Assembly (NCBI RefSeq): GCF_010672525.1
Contig: NZ_JAAHGH010000030.1
Span: forward strand, 1-64,000
Direction of reading: 5' to 3'
DNA: 64,000 nucleotides
DNA from: Okeania sp. SIO2B3
GTDB taxonomy: Bacteria > Cyanobacteriota > Cyanobacteriia > Cyanobacteriales > Microcoleaceae
The notes beneath the pieces are model-generated. The model did no database searches, was not told the DNA's origin, and saw only the letters and a program-made list of their open reading frames with translations. The position numbers and the translations under genes are program-made. Below, one piece after another: positions 21,419 through 30,729 of the stretch; position 1 is the stretch's first letter; each line of letters begins with the position of its first letter.

Positions 21419-22216
21419 TCACTTTAATCCTAATAATATAGGCAATATAGCTGTTTCATTAAAATTCAATTCTGGATGGGTTTGAGAATACAATGCCACC
21501 GAAGATCCTCCATCTAAATTAACAATATGTAAGGTCTTACCTGAAAACACAGAAAGCTTTAACAAATAGTCTGCCAGCTCATCTAATTTGACATTCTCTT
21601 TAGTAATAATAAAATATTTTCTTCGGTCTTCTTCTGTATAGGCTAATAATGTTCTTTCAAATAGCAAAAGACCATTAAGAGATTGGTTAATATATTTTGT
21701 TGTTACTTGATTACTATCTATAATTAACGGACCGGACTGAAATTCAATATTAGTTTTCTCAGTTGAAGGTTCAAATAGTTTAGTTTCAATAAAATTCAAC
21801 TCTTCTGTATTTGGATTAAAGCTAATAATATGGGAAAGTTGTTTATCTTCTTTGACCGGAGTTTTTACTTTACCTAATACAGAAAGCCATCCAGCGTGTT
21901 CTTTCGATTCTTCAAAAAATGAGCCATTAATTATATATTTATAGTTTGATTTGGTCGCAACAGTTTTGATGGATTCAGTCTGGTATGGTTTGTATAGAAA
22001 ATCAAAATTTCCAACAAAAGAAACAATAGTCATGTCATAATTATTGAATTTATATGCCATAAAATCACCATCTTGAAAACTCGAATCAGGATAGATAGTT
22101 TGCTGATAAATGCTTTTTTGGTATGATTTTTTTGCCCCTTGGAAAATAGTAATTCCTATCCCTCCTAAACAAAGCAATACAATCATACACAGACCTATTT
22201 TGATTTTTTTGTTCAT
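21419..22216 (-). CDS. Phosphodiester glycosidase (NAGPA domain) protein, membrane-anchored
   Basis: The protein is 265 aa. An N-terminal hydrophobic segment (KIGLCMIVLLCLGGIGITIF) acts as signal anchor, and the rest is a NAGPA/DUF2233 domain. Markers are YIINGSFF, FQSGPLII and VNLDGGSSVALY, which line the active site in the uncovering-enzyme family. In bacteria the family is thought to cleave phosphodiester-linked sugars at the cell surface. An ATG 5 codons further up (22231) is possible, but 22216 follows a gagagg ribosome-binding site, so it is chosen. The substrate is unknown. Confidence 0.75.
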   Translation of the reverse strand: MNKKIKIGLCMIVLLCLGGIGITIFQGAKKSYQKSIYQQTIYPDSSFQDGDFMAYKFNNYDMTIVSFVGNFDFLYKPYQTESIKTVATKSNYKYIINGSFFEESKEHAGWLSVLGKVKTPVKEDKQLSHIISFNPNTEELNFIETKLFEPSTEKTNIEFQSGPLIIDSNQVTTKYINQSLNGLLLFERTLLAYTEEDRRKYFIITKENVKLDELADYLLKLSVFSGKTLHIVNLDGGSSVALYSQTHPELNFNETAILPILLGLK

Positions 22217-22646
22217 CACATAACCTCTCAAAGTAAACTACATTTCCACATAAAAATTGCTTCAACGAGATATATTTTGCCAACATTATTCATGGCTCTC
22301 ATTAAATTAACTCGTCCGATATTATCAATGGTAATTTCTTCAAAGCATCTGTTTTTTTACTGTTAGAATTTTGAAAATATATAATATCATGTTCCCCCGG
22401 AGGGGGAGCTACGCTAACGGATAATCAGTTATAAAAAACTCTCTGTCTTCTAACCTTGCTCTTTCCCTTCAGCATAGCTGCCCTCAGCATAGCTGCCTTC
22501 GGTCCACAGATATTATAAGTATTCAACCGAACATGATATAAGAAGTAATTGAATATTTAGTGAAATAAGTAAGTATGCAAATTTATTGTATTTATAATCT
22601 CTCTAAACTTTGTCTTAAAGGCAATTAATTAAACGCTTTTTTGTAA
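22217..22646. other. Intergenic region, no gene
   Basis: AT-rich DNA holding a perfect small inverted repeat (ccccggagggg) near 22400, a doubled cagcatagctgcc near 22480 and the phrase ataagtattcaaccg, which also occurs in similar form near 3440. No coding frame or MITE termini seen. Confidence 0.4.
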
Positions 22647-23195
22647 TTAATTTTCTGCGAAAAAAGAACTAACTGAAACAGAAATATCTGGAAATGCTAG
22701 AGGGTTAATTTTTCCTTGCCGGAAAATAACTTCCGATTGATAATTATCTGCTTGAGGATGTTGAAAAACATAAATTTGTCGATTTTCCACATCTACTACC
22801 CAATATTCTAAAATTTTCGCTTTTGCATAAGCTTGCTTTTTTTCCCCTAAGTCATAACCTAGAGTAGTATTAGCAATTTCTATCAGCAAAAAAATATCTT
22901 CAGGATAAGGATGACGTTGATAGTAATTATTTCTGGGTGGGCGTGCGATCGCAATGTCAGGTTGAGGTTCAGAATTAGACAGAGTAATAGGATGTGCTTC
23001 CCGAACATAAGCCAACTCTTTGAGCAGAGAGCGTAGATATTCAACGCTAGTTTCTGTAATTTGAGTATGTATTGGACTTTCCGGTGACATTTCTACAATT
23101 TCCCCATGCAAAAGTTCCAGATGACGGTTAACAAATATTCCAGTATTAATTAGATGATGATATTCTTTAATTGTCCATTTTAATAAAGTTTTCAT
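22647..23195 (-). CDS. Uma2 family endonuclease-like protein
   Basis: A 182-aa second Uma2/DUF820 member, only distantly similar to the one at 20.7 kb. Features: WTIKEYHHLINTGIFVNRHL, LLHGEIVEMSPESPIHTQI, the acidic PQPDIAIARPP, IFLLIEIANTTLGYDLGEKK and ILEYWVVDVENRQIYVFQHP. The arrangement D..E-I-A fits the nuclease-like core. Function unknown. Confidence 0.85.
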   Translation of the reverse strand: MKTLLKWTIKEYHHLINTGIFVNRHLELLHGEIVEMSPESPIHTQITETSVEYLRSLLKELAYVREAHPITLSNSEPQPDIAIARPPRNNYYQRHPYPEDIFLLIEIANTTLGYDLGEKKQAYAKAKILEYWVVDVENRQIYVFQHPQADNYQSEVIFRQGKINPLAFPDISVSVSSFFAEN

Positions 23196-23261
23196 TTGAC
23201 CACAACTTTAGTAAGATTTTGTACAGACATAATAAAATTTGATAAGGTTTATATTTATTAT

Positions 23262-23546
23262 ACTGCTCCTGATACTAACGTCATAAACCATATCTTTACA
23301 AGCTCTAGCAATTTCTGTTTTGTATAGAAGATGTTGCCATGTTTCTGCACCAGAAATAAATCCATCTTTCTTCTGATGAACAAAATGCTTGGTTCCCCGT
23401 GTTGAGGTCCTTAAATATCCTTTTGCTTTACAACAAGGTAAAATAACTTTAGCTTTTTTAAGTTTTAATTATTCCCATTCCTCATCAGATATGAATGGAG
23501 CTAATAATTCTTGATTATCTAATTCTAATAAAGCTCTTAATGGCAT
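23262..23546 (-). pseudogene. CoiA-like competence/nuclease protein, truncated
   Basis: From ATG at 23546 the minus strand reads MPLRALLELDNQELLAPFIS, then DEEWE, an in-frame TAA, then KKAKVILPCCKAKGYLRTST, RGTKHFVHQKKDGF and ETWQHLLYKTEIARACKDM. This is the N-terminal region of cyanobacterial CoiA-like proteins (Cys pair, TKHFVH, ETWQHL). The nuclease part is missing and the frame dissolves near 23262. The gene is dead. Confidence 0.6.
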
Positions 23547-23756
23547 AACTTTTTAATTAAATAAATTGAAAAATTCAACAAATTTAACTACTTTTTTCTA
23601 AGAATCTTTTCTACTTTCAAATGTAGGAACGTTCCATGGAACGTCCCTACGGGGTTGACTGTTTTTTTAGATAACGCTGTAAAATTAAAACCTCAGTACT
23701 TGTCATTTTAGCTGAAACAGTCCACTACAACTACTACTTGTGGGGTGGGCAAATTT

Positions 23757-24749
23757 TCAATCACCACCACCACCATCACCACCGCCATCACCACCTCCAC
23801 CATCACCAAAACTGCCACCTCCACCATCACCAAAACTGCCACCTCCACTAAAACTGCCACCAAAACTGCCACCTCCACCATCACCAAAACTGCCACCTCC
23901 ACCAAAACTACCACTATCGCTTCCATAGCTACCGCTACTATCACCACTGTAAATGCTACTACTTCTGTTAGTCGATCTACTGGCAGTAGTTCTATAATTG
24001 TTACTGCGAATAATATAGGTGCTTTGCGGACCCATCTGGACTCTCTCAATAATTTTGAGGATACCCCAGAATATCAATATCAGTAAGATACCCATGAAAA
24101 TACCTATAACTATGAAAATACAAGTAACGAGACCTGCATTAGAAGTTGTAGCTGACTGATATTTCTCTGTTTTCGGGGATGTTACTAAACCTGCGGTAGA
24201 AGTTGTAGCTAACTGATATTTCTCTGTTTTCAGGGATGTTACTAATTCTTTTGTACCTGCAACTACACCACTTTCAAAGTTTCCTAACTTAAATTCAGGA
24301 ATAATTTTACTGTCGATAATATTACTAACCTTACCATTTGGTAAAGATCGCTGTATTCCCCTACCTGTTTGAATTTCCACACGGCGATCGCCTACAGAAA
24401 CTAAAAACAACACACCATTATTTCGACCTTTTTTACCAACTCCCCAATAATTAAACAACTTAGTAGTAAATTCTTTGGGAGTTGCTGCGGGTTGAGTTTC
24501 TGGTACAGTCACAACAGAAATTTCTGAGCCATTTTTTGCTTCTAAATTGGAAATCATTTGGTTAAGTTGAGTTTCTGTACTTTGACTGAGAATTTCAGCC
24601 ATATCTGTCACCCAACCATGATAGTAATGTCGTGGGTTTGGTACTTCTTGTATAGTTAGGGCAAAACTAGGCAAAGGATGTATTAACCAAATTTGGACTA
24701 CAAAAATTATTGACAAAACACATCTCAAGATAACTAAAAGGAAATTCAT
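23757..24749 (-). CDS. TPM-domain membrane protein with Gly-rich tail
   Basis: The protein is 330 aa. It has a signal peptide (MNFLLVILRCVLSIIFVVQI), then a TPM domain (YYHGWVTDMAEILSQSTETQ, GSEISVVTVPETQP, NYWGVGKKGRNNGVLFLVS, GRGIQRSLPNGKVSNIID). A short degenerate tandem follows (VTSLKTEKYQLATTSTAGL and VTSPKTEKYQSATTSNAGL), then a membrane helix (IFIVIGIFMGILLILIFWGI) and a tail of about 65 residues made of Gly, Ser, Asp and Phe. TPM proteins include Psb32, linked to PSII protection, but many members are uncharacterised. ATG at 24749 follows aaaagg; an in-frame TTG at 24773 is less likely. Confidence 0.8.
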   Translation of the reverse strand: MNFLLVILRCVLSIIFVVQIWLIHPLPSFALTIQEVPNPRHYYHGWVTDMAEILSQSTETQLNQMISNLEAKNGSEISVVTVPETQPAATPKEFTTKLFNYWGVGKKGRNNGVLFLVSVGDRRVEIQTGRGIQRSLPNGKVSNIIDSKIIPEFKLGNFESGVVAGTKELVTSLKTEKYQLATTSTAGLVTSPKTEKYQSATTSNAGLVTCIFIVIGIFMGILLILIFWGILKIIERVQMGPQSTYIIRSNNYRTTASRSTNRSSSIYSGDSSGSYGSDSGSFGGGGSFGDGGGGSFGGSFSGGGSFGDGGGGSFGDGGGGDGGGDGGGGD

Positions 24750-24997
24750 AATTTTTACCTTTTGGAAAAACAATAAAATGTTCCCTATTAATTATAGCAA
24801 TTTAATAAAATGGCGTTGCTGAAGCGCGTGTATGATATTAATCTTAATTCTTTAGGAGTCAACCCACCCCTCACCCCTCCCAGGAGGGGAAGTCAGAAGT
24901 CAGGAGTCAGGAGGGAAGAAATAAGAAGAAAGAGTAGTATAGCACTACAAGAATTGGGCGCGGACATTTTTCAATCCTAAAACCCTTTTACAGTTTT

Positions 24998-25086
24998 AGG
25001 ACTTACGTAGAGACTCTACATATAGCGAGGGCGAATGCCATTCGCCCCTACAAATGGTGCTTTAAAAGTTAATTTGCGTAAGTCCT
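24998..25086. mobile_element. MITE-D, 89 bp
   Basis: AGGACTTACG at 24998-25007 is the reverse complement of CGTAAGTCCT at 25077-25086. Inside is the palindrome gggcgaatgccattcgccc. Sister copies: 54678-54767 with intact ends, and decayed ones at about 35124-35217 and 35527-35610. The remainder of the 24750-25126 gap holds a small agaag run and one ggggtgggt-type repeat. Confidence 0.65.
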
Positions 25087-25126
25087 GAGTTTGCTATTCC
25101 CTCTACAACTTCTTCCCTCTTCCTTC

Positions 25127-28100
25127 TTAATAATAATCCTGCATCGCTTTCACCTCCAACACTCCAGACTTCAACGCTCGAATCGCCGCCGCCGTTGCTT
25201 TCGCACCTGCAATAGTCGTAATTAACGGCACTTTATAATCTAACGAACTCCGCCGAATTTTAATCCCATCAGCACGCGCTTCCTCCCCAGAAGGAGTCGT
25301 AATAATCAACTGAATTTCTCCATTTTTAATCCCATCCAAAACATTTGGTCGCCCTTCATGCAACTTCAACATCAACGCCACATCCAAACCATGCAAACAC
25401 AATACCTTCCGAGTTCCCTCAGTCGCTATCACTTTCAAACCCAACTCAATCAGATCCTTAACCACTGGCACAACTGCTTCTTTATGCCGATCGCTCATAG
25501 ACACAAACACTGTTCCCTCCAAAGGTAATTTTTGCCCTGCGGATAACTGCGCCTTCGCAAAAGCTTTACCAAAGTCAACATCAATACCCATCGCTTCACC
25601 AGTAGAGCGCATTTCCGGTCCTAATATTGTGTCTGTACCGGGGAATTTCGCAAACGGTAACACCGCCTCTTTCACAGAAACATGATCGGGAATTTGTTCC
25701 TCTACAAAACCTAATTCCTCTAATTTTTTCCCAGACATCACCCGCGATGCCATTTTTGCCAAAGGCGTTCCTATTGCTTTAGAAACAAAAGGTACTGTGC
25801 GTGATGCACGGGGGTTAGCTTCTAAAATGAATACATTTTCCCCTTGCACCGCAAACTGAATATTCATTAACCCGATAACATTCAACGCTTTTGCCAGAGC
25901 AACAGTCCATTGGCGAATTGTTTCCACCGCAGCAGGAGCTAAAGTTTGATAAGGAATAGAACAAGCAGAGTCACCAGAGTGAATACCTGCCTCCTCAATA
26001 TGTTCCATTATCCCACCAATAACTACCTGACCTGTAGCATCAGCAATAGCATCCACATCTACCTCAATAGCATTTTCCAAGAATTTGTCAATCAAAATAG
26101 GATGTTCCGGTTCCACCTGTACTGCAAACTTCATATAACGTTCTAACTCTTGGTCGGAATAAACAATTTCCATTGCCCTTCCTCCCAAAACATAGGAAGG
26201 TCTTACCACCACTGGATAACCTATTTTCTGCGCCACCTCCAACGCATCCTCAAAACTACGAGCGAGACCGTTTGCTGCTTGGCGAATATCTAAATCTCGC
26301 AAAATCTTCTCAAACCGTTCCCGGTCTTCTGCGGTATCAATAGAGTCTGGGGAAGTTCCCCAAATTTTAGTTTGTGAAGGAGTTTCTGTTTGCTCTAAAT
26401 ATTTTTGCAGGGGAACTGCTAACTTCAGGGGTGTTTGTCCGCCAAACTGAACTATAATTCCTTCCGGGTTTTCCGCCTCAATAATATTTAGTACGTCTTC
26501 TTTAGTTAAAGGTTCAAAATAAAGACGATCGCTCGTATCATAGTCAGTCGAAACAGTTTCTGGGTTAGAATTCACCATAATTGTTTCAAACCCATCCTCT
26601 CCCAGAGCATAACTAGCATGACAACAACAATAGTCAAATTCTATTCCCTGACCAATACGGTTAGGTCCGCCTCCCAGAATCATTACTTTCCGTTTTTCAG
26701 AAGGCAAAACTTCTGACTCTTCTTCATAAGTAGAATAATAGTAAGGTGTCAGCGCCTCAAATTCTGCTGCACAAGTATCCACCGTTTTATAAGCAGGTTT
26801 AACTCCCAAACTCAACCGATAACTTCTGACTTCATCCTCAGTAGTCTTACTGCAATAAGCAATTTGGCGATCGCTAAAACCTTGCCGTTTAATATCCCAC
26901 ATCTGCTCTTTTGTTAATTCGTTGAGCGGAGTGCGCTTAATCAATTTTTCTGTATCGGTTAACTCCCGCATCTTATCCAGAAACCAAATATCAATTCCGG
27001 TCAGCTCATAGACTTCCTCTACTGTCATCCCCAACAACAAAGCATGACGTACTGTAAATACTCTCTCTGGGTTAGGTGTGCGTAACCCGGAGCGTACTTG
27101 TTCTAAACTGGGTAACTTTTCCCAGCGATCGCTACCGAAACCACCCCTACCTGTTTCTAGAGAACGCAAAGCTTTCTGGAACGACTCCTGAAATGTCCGA
27201 CCTATTGCCATTGCCTCACCCACCGACTTCATTTGAGTAGTCAGCACTGCTTGGGAACCAGGAAATTTCTCAAAAGCAAATCTAGGAATTTTCGTGACAA
27301 CATAATCAATAGTAGGTTCAAAACTAGCTGGTGTCTTTTTAGTAATATCATTAGGAATTTCATCTAAACTGTAACCCACTGCTAATTTTGCTGCCATTTT
27401 AGCAATAGGAAAACCAGTAGCTTTTGATGCCAAAGCAGAAGAGCGACTCACCCGAGGGTTCATTTCAATCACAATCACATCTCCATTCACCGGGTTGACA
27501 GCAAACTGAATATTAGAACCCCCAGTTTCCACCCCTATTTCCCGGATAATTTTAATCGAAGCATCTCGCAGTCGTTGATATTCCTTATCCGTTAATGTTT
27601 GAGCTGGAGCAACAGTGATCGAGTCTCCAGTATGTACACCCATCGGGTCAATGTTTTCAATCGAACAGATAATTACTACATTATCTGCTAAGTCTCGCAT
27701 TACCTCAAGTTCATATTCTTTCCAACCAATCAACGATTTCTCCACCAGGATTTGAGATACTGGACTAGCATCTATCCCTGCTTGTGCCATTACTTCGTAT
27801 TCTTCCTGATTGTAAGCAATACCTCCTCCTGTCCCCCCCAGTGTGAAAGCAGGGCGAATAATTAGGGGATAAGTGCCAATTTGTTGAGCGATCGCCTTTG
27901 CCTCTGCCCAACTACTAGCGATACCCGATGGACAAACCGGAATGCCAATTCGAGCCATTGCTTCTTTAAATAGCAGTCGGTCTTCGGCCATTTCAATTGC
28001 TGGTAGTTTAGCCCCGATTAACTCAACACCATACTTAGCTAAAGTACCATTTTTGGCCAAGGATACTGCTATATTTAAAGCGGTCTGACCCCCCATTGTG

Positions 28101-28363
28101 GGTAGGAGAGCATCTGGTCGTTCTTTGGCAATGACTTTTTCTACAAGTTCAGGGGTCAGGGGTTCGATGTAAGTACATTCGGCAATTTCTGGGTCTGTCA
28201 TAATTGTAGCTGGATTGGAGTTGACCAGCACAACCTCAAATCCTTCTTCCCTAAGAGCTTTACAAGCTTGTGTTCCACTATAATCAAATTCACAGGCTTG
28301 GCCAATAACAATCGGACCAGAACCAACAAGTAGAATTTTGCGTATATCTTGGCGTCGCGGCAT
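25127..28363 (-). CDS. carB: Carbamoyl-phosphate synthase large subunit
   Basis: The protein is 1078 aa, full length. It makes carbamoyl phosphate for arginine and pyrimidines from bicarbonate, ATP and the ammonia delivered by CarA. The two homologous halves are visible: [20 protein letters not shown] with an ATP-grasp ([19 protein letters not shown]), then [20 protein letters not shown] with the second ATP-grasp ([20 protein letters not shown]). The C-terminal MGS-like regulatory domain ends [12 protein letters not shown]. carA is not in the window. No frameshift. Confidence 0.97.
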   Translation of the reverse strand: MPRRQDIRKILLVGSGPIVIGQACEFDYSGTQACKALREEGFEVVLVNSNPATIMTDPEIAECTYIEPLTPELVEKVIAKERPDALLPTMGGQTALNIAVSLAKNGTLAKYGVELIGAKLPAIEMAEDRLLFKEAMARIGIPVCPSGIASSWAEAKAIAQQIGTYPLIIRPAFTLGGTGGGIAYNQEEYEVMAQAGIDASPVSQILVEKSLIGWKEYELEVMRDLADNVVIICSIENIDPMGVHTGDSITVAPAQTLTDKEYQRLRDASIKIIREIGVETGGSNIQFAVNPVNGDVIVIEMNPRVSRSSALASKATGFPIAKMAAKLAVGYSLDEIPNDITKKTPASFEPTIDYVVTKIPRFAFEKFPGSQAVLTTQMKSVGEAMAIGRTFQESFQKALRSLETGRGGFGSDRWEKLPSLEQVRSGLRTPNPERVFTVRHALLLGMTVEEVYELTGIDIWFLDKMRELTDTEKLIKRTPLNELTKEQMWDIKRQGFSDRQIAYCSKTTEDEVRSYRLSLGVKPAYKTVDTCAAEFEALTPYYYSTYEEESEVLPSEKRKVMILGGGPNRIGQGIEFDYCCCHASYALGEDGFETIMVNSNPETVSTDYDTSDRLYFEPLTKEDVLNIIEAENPEGIIVQFGGQTPLKLAVPLQKYLEQTETPSQTKIWGTSPDSIDTAEDRERFEKILRDLDIRQAANGLARSFEDALEVAQKIGYPVVVRPSYVLGGRAMEIVYSDQELERYMKFAVQVEPEHPILIDKFLENAIEVDVDAIADATGQVVIGGIMEHIEEAGIHSGDSACSIPYQTLAPAAVETIRQWTVALAKALNVIGLMNIQFAVQGENVFILEANPRASRTVPFVSKAIGTPLAKMASRVMSGKKLEELGFVEEQIPDHVSVKEAVLPFAKFPGTDTILGPEMRSTGEAMGIDVDFGKAFAKAQLSAGQKLPLEGTVFVSMSDRHKEAVVPVVKDLIELGLKVIATEGTRKVLCLHGLDVALMLKLHEGRPNVLDGIKNGEIQLIITTPSGEEARADGIKIRRSSLDYKVPLITTIAGAKATAAAIRALKSGVLEVKAMQDYY

Positions 28364-28678
28364 AGATTTATATTTATTTGTTTGACAATTAAGGGTTAAT
28401 CCACAGTATTTTAAGGGTTAGTATAGTTGTAGTGTTATGATATACAGAGCAATTTTATATTTGGGCATTTAAAGCAATTAGCCCTGAGTCGTCAGCAAGA
28501 ATACTATACTGAAAATTAAGGGTTCAAAAGCTATTAGCCTTTAGCTTAAGTTAATACTTTTGAAATTTAATCTTGATTAATGGTTAATTATTTTAGCGAA
28601 ACGACCCATTGACAAAATACTCAAAGCTTTATTAATTAATACTTTTGAATTTTAAATTTTGACTGAAAATTTTTAGAT
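28364..28678. other. Divergent promoter region between carB and a small gene
   Basis: 315 bp of AT-rich DNA between two divergently transcribed genes. It must hold both promoters. No inverted repeat, riboswitch-like fold or MITE end was recognised here. Confidence 0.4.
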
Positions 28679-28930
28679 ATGCCTAGAAACCCTGATGAAT
28701 TTGCCATACACCTGATATTGCAAGGTGGCGCTCGCGAAGAAGTACGTTTTCCAACTCTTAAAGACTTTCAAACTTGGTATAGTGGCGTTTTAGTTCCAAA
28801 GCATGATTCTCCAGAGTTTGTCAATGTGCCAATTAAGACTATTCAAGGAGAATATATGGTTGTTCGTCCCTCTGCTATAATTGCTATCCGGGTTGAACCT
28901 ATATTTAATTCTAGTGTGGAAAGATTTTAA
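28679..28930 (+). CDS. Small conserved cyanobacterial hypothetical protein
   Basis: An 83-aa soluble protein (MPRNPDEFAIHLILQGGARE ... VNVPIKTIQGEYMVVRPSAI). The composition is normal, and I remember similar short proteins in cyanobacteria, but no function is known to me. Probably a beta-rich single domain. A TnpB fragment with its element end begins right after the stop codon, so an insertion landed at the 3' end of this gene without breaking it. Confidence 0.6.
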   Translation: MPRNPDEFAIHLILQGGAREEVRFPTLKDFQTWYSGVLVPKHDSPEFVNVPIKTIQGEYMVVRPSAIIAIRVEPIFNSSVERF

Positions 28931-28934
28931 GTAA

Positions 28935-29225
28935 ATGACCCGACACCAAGCTAGGCTATGGTGCGGGCTTTTGGTAGCCCTAGAACTATTGCACAAGACA
29001 ACAATTCTGAACCTCTAGACTGGTTGACATAGCAGCCCCACAATTCAATCATTTTTGACCCATTAACATCAGCGTCGCATTGATGGCCACAATTCCCACA
29101 TTTAAAGTTTTTTCCACTTCGATATGACTTACCTGAAACTGGGTGAATATGAAGGCATTGATGACAAGTTTGACTTGTATACCCGGGCGGAACTGCAATT
29201 ACATTCACACCTCTTTTATGCCTTT
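28935..29225 (-). pseudogene. TnpB C-terminal fragment (IS200/IS605 family)
   Basis: Minus-strand translation GVNVIAVPPGYTSQTCHQCL followed by KNFKCGNCGHQCDADVNGSK is the RuvC-III and CxxC zinc-ribbon end of TnpB. The N-terminal three quarters are gone. Beyond the protein end, 28937-28980 (gacccgacaccaagctaggc...gtgcgggctttt) looks like the right end of the element with a hairpin, where TnpB elements encode their guide RNA scaffold. Confidence 0.7.
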
Positions 29226-29460
29226 ATAGAACCCCTGAGTGGTATCTTTGCACAAGGAAAACAAAACTATATTTGTGCCCATTGTGGCCGACAATTCATA
29301 GAATTTTATGAACCTGGTAGAGGTTACTCTCACTCTTACTAAACAAGAATGTCTAAAAATGTATGTCAATGGTATGGGATTTAGGGTATTGAAAGAGTTA
29401 AGAAAGTATATCATACCACAATTATTAATTGGGTAAAACAAGTAGGAAAACTCTTACCAA
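29217..29460 (+). pseudogene. IS1-family transposase fragment
   Basis: The plus strand reads GKQNYICAHCGRQFIEFYEP, then GYSHSY and a stop, and after frame changes ERVKKVYHTTIINWVKQVGK. This is the zinc-finger and HTH part of cyanobacterial IS1 transposases (CxxCGRQF, HTTxINWVKQVG). The catalytic DDE part is absent. It abuts the TnpB fragment, so one insertion or deletion joined them. Confidence 0.6.
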
Positions 29461-29469
29461 AAAATTCAG

Positions 29470-29745
29470 GTATAAAGTCTCTCCATTCATGGAGAAAAGC
29501 GGTCGAGGGATGGCGTTTTGCTCCGCAACATGAAAAGCGTTAGCGTTAGCGTTAGCGTTAGCGAAGCTCCTCAGAAAGAGGCAGCTCCTCAGAAAGAGGC
29601 AGCTCCTCAGAAAGAGGCAACGGCTCTGTCACTCTTCGGGTCTCCTCGCTGGCCGACCATCGACCAAGAGAAAAGAAAAAAATCATTCTAGTCAATCTTC
29701 TTATTTATAAGAAGAGGTAATTATTAATAATTAATAATTAATTAT
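29470..29745. repeat. R1 repeat, long form with internal tandem expansions
   Basis: R1 landmarks: a hairpin around ctccattcatggag, gcggtcgagggatggcg, atcgaccaagag, tagtcaatcttctt and the taattattaataattaat tail. The GC-rich centre is expanded: gttagc repeated four times (about 29545-29570), and the 18-mer agctcctcagaaagaggc repeated three times (about 29566-29620). Confidence 0.65.
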
Positions 29746-29867
29746 AGAATTTATTCCTCACTACTTAGTATTTCTTTTCTACCACCTCCTGCTTTGATTA
29801 ACCTTTTTTCACAAACAGGTTTTCTGTATCTTATACCAAGCGTGATAAATGTTTGTTACAAATGGTA

Positions 29868-30699
29868 GGGACGTTGCATAGTCCGTACGAAAGAAGGAAG
29901 AGGAAAGGTGGTCTGAGGTGGGCATTTACAGTTGCCATGTTGACCTATTACTGCATTTTTCCTGGGTGGAATAGTTGCTTTTGCTCCTGGTTGCCTAGCT
30001 TTCTGATAACACTTATACTTATCATAGGCTCCGTCTCCTGATACTTGGGCTATTTCCCCATCTACTCCATCTAATAGGTCAGAAAATACGCCCGTCACAC
30101 TCACATCATTGGTACTCACTACCCCACTGACGATCTCCCCAGTCGCCTCATTTACTCCCAGATGTAATTTACGCCATGTACGCCGTTTACCAATACCATG
30201 AACTGTTGTTTTCCATTCACCTTCTCCATAAATTTTCACCCCTGTAGAGTCTACTACCAGATGAATAGCTTCAGAGCATTGGTATCAATGGCAGTTGAAC
30301 ATTCAGTTTTTGTAAGCGACGGGATACGGTGCTATGGAAAGGTAGCTGGTAAATCTAAGTCCATCAATTCAAATATAGATTCCACAAAACATAAGCGTCT
30401 GTCGTCCGGCCAGACTAAACAAGGATTGTATAGTCACCATAAATTCAATGGCCGTTTCACTGTAGTTATTAGATGCTCCCCTACGTCCAGTTTTTTTCTG
30501 ATTAAGCCACTCCTGAATCACCTCCGGAGTCAGCCAAAAAGTCAAACTCCCTCGCTGTTTTAAGGATGTATCATACTCAGACCAGTTTTTGAGCCGATAC
30601 AAGGACTTAGATTTACTCATACCTACTGACTGTATTTTGTGTACCATCTTAACTTCTTTATTTTTACCCTAAACATCATCTTTTGTGCAACAAAGCCAT
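29868..30699 (-). mobile_element. IS5/IS903-type insertion sequence, dead
   Basis: The ends are imperfect inverted repeats: ggctttgttgcacaaaag on the minus strand at 30699, and gggacgttgcatagtcc at 29868. The transposase is broken into a first part 30369-30647 (KNWSEYDTSLKQRGSLTFWL, RRGASNNYSETAIEFMVTIQ, FSLAGRQT) and a second part 29856-30239 (GKRRTWRKLHLGVNEATGEI, VSGDGAYDKYKCYQKARQ with the second catalytic Asp). The middle is frameshifted and shortened, and the C-terminal Glu region is lost in changed frames near 29900. An AT-only tract of taattattaat units separates it from mfd. Confidence 0.7.
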
Positions 30700-30729
30700 T
30701 ATTAATAATTAATAATTAATAATTAATTA

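Noticed and set aside
23740-24086. Proline-rich and threonine-rich plus-strand frames
   Set aside because: They are antisense to the Gly-rich tail of the TPM gene; their composition follows from the repeat, and they have no start signals or known homology.
25946-26146. Short frame opposite carB
   Set aside because: It is antisense to a fully conserved enzyme gene; a shadow frame.
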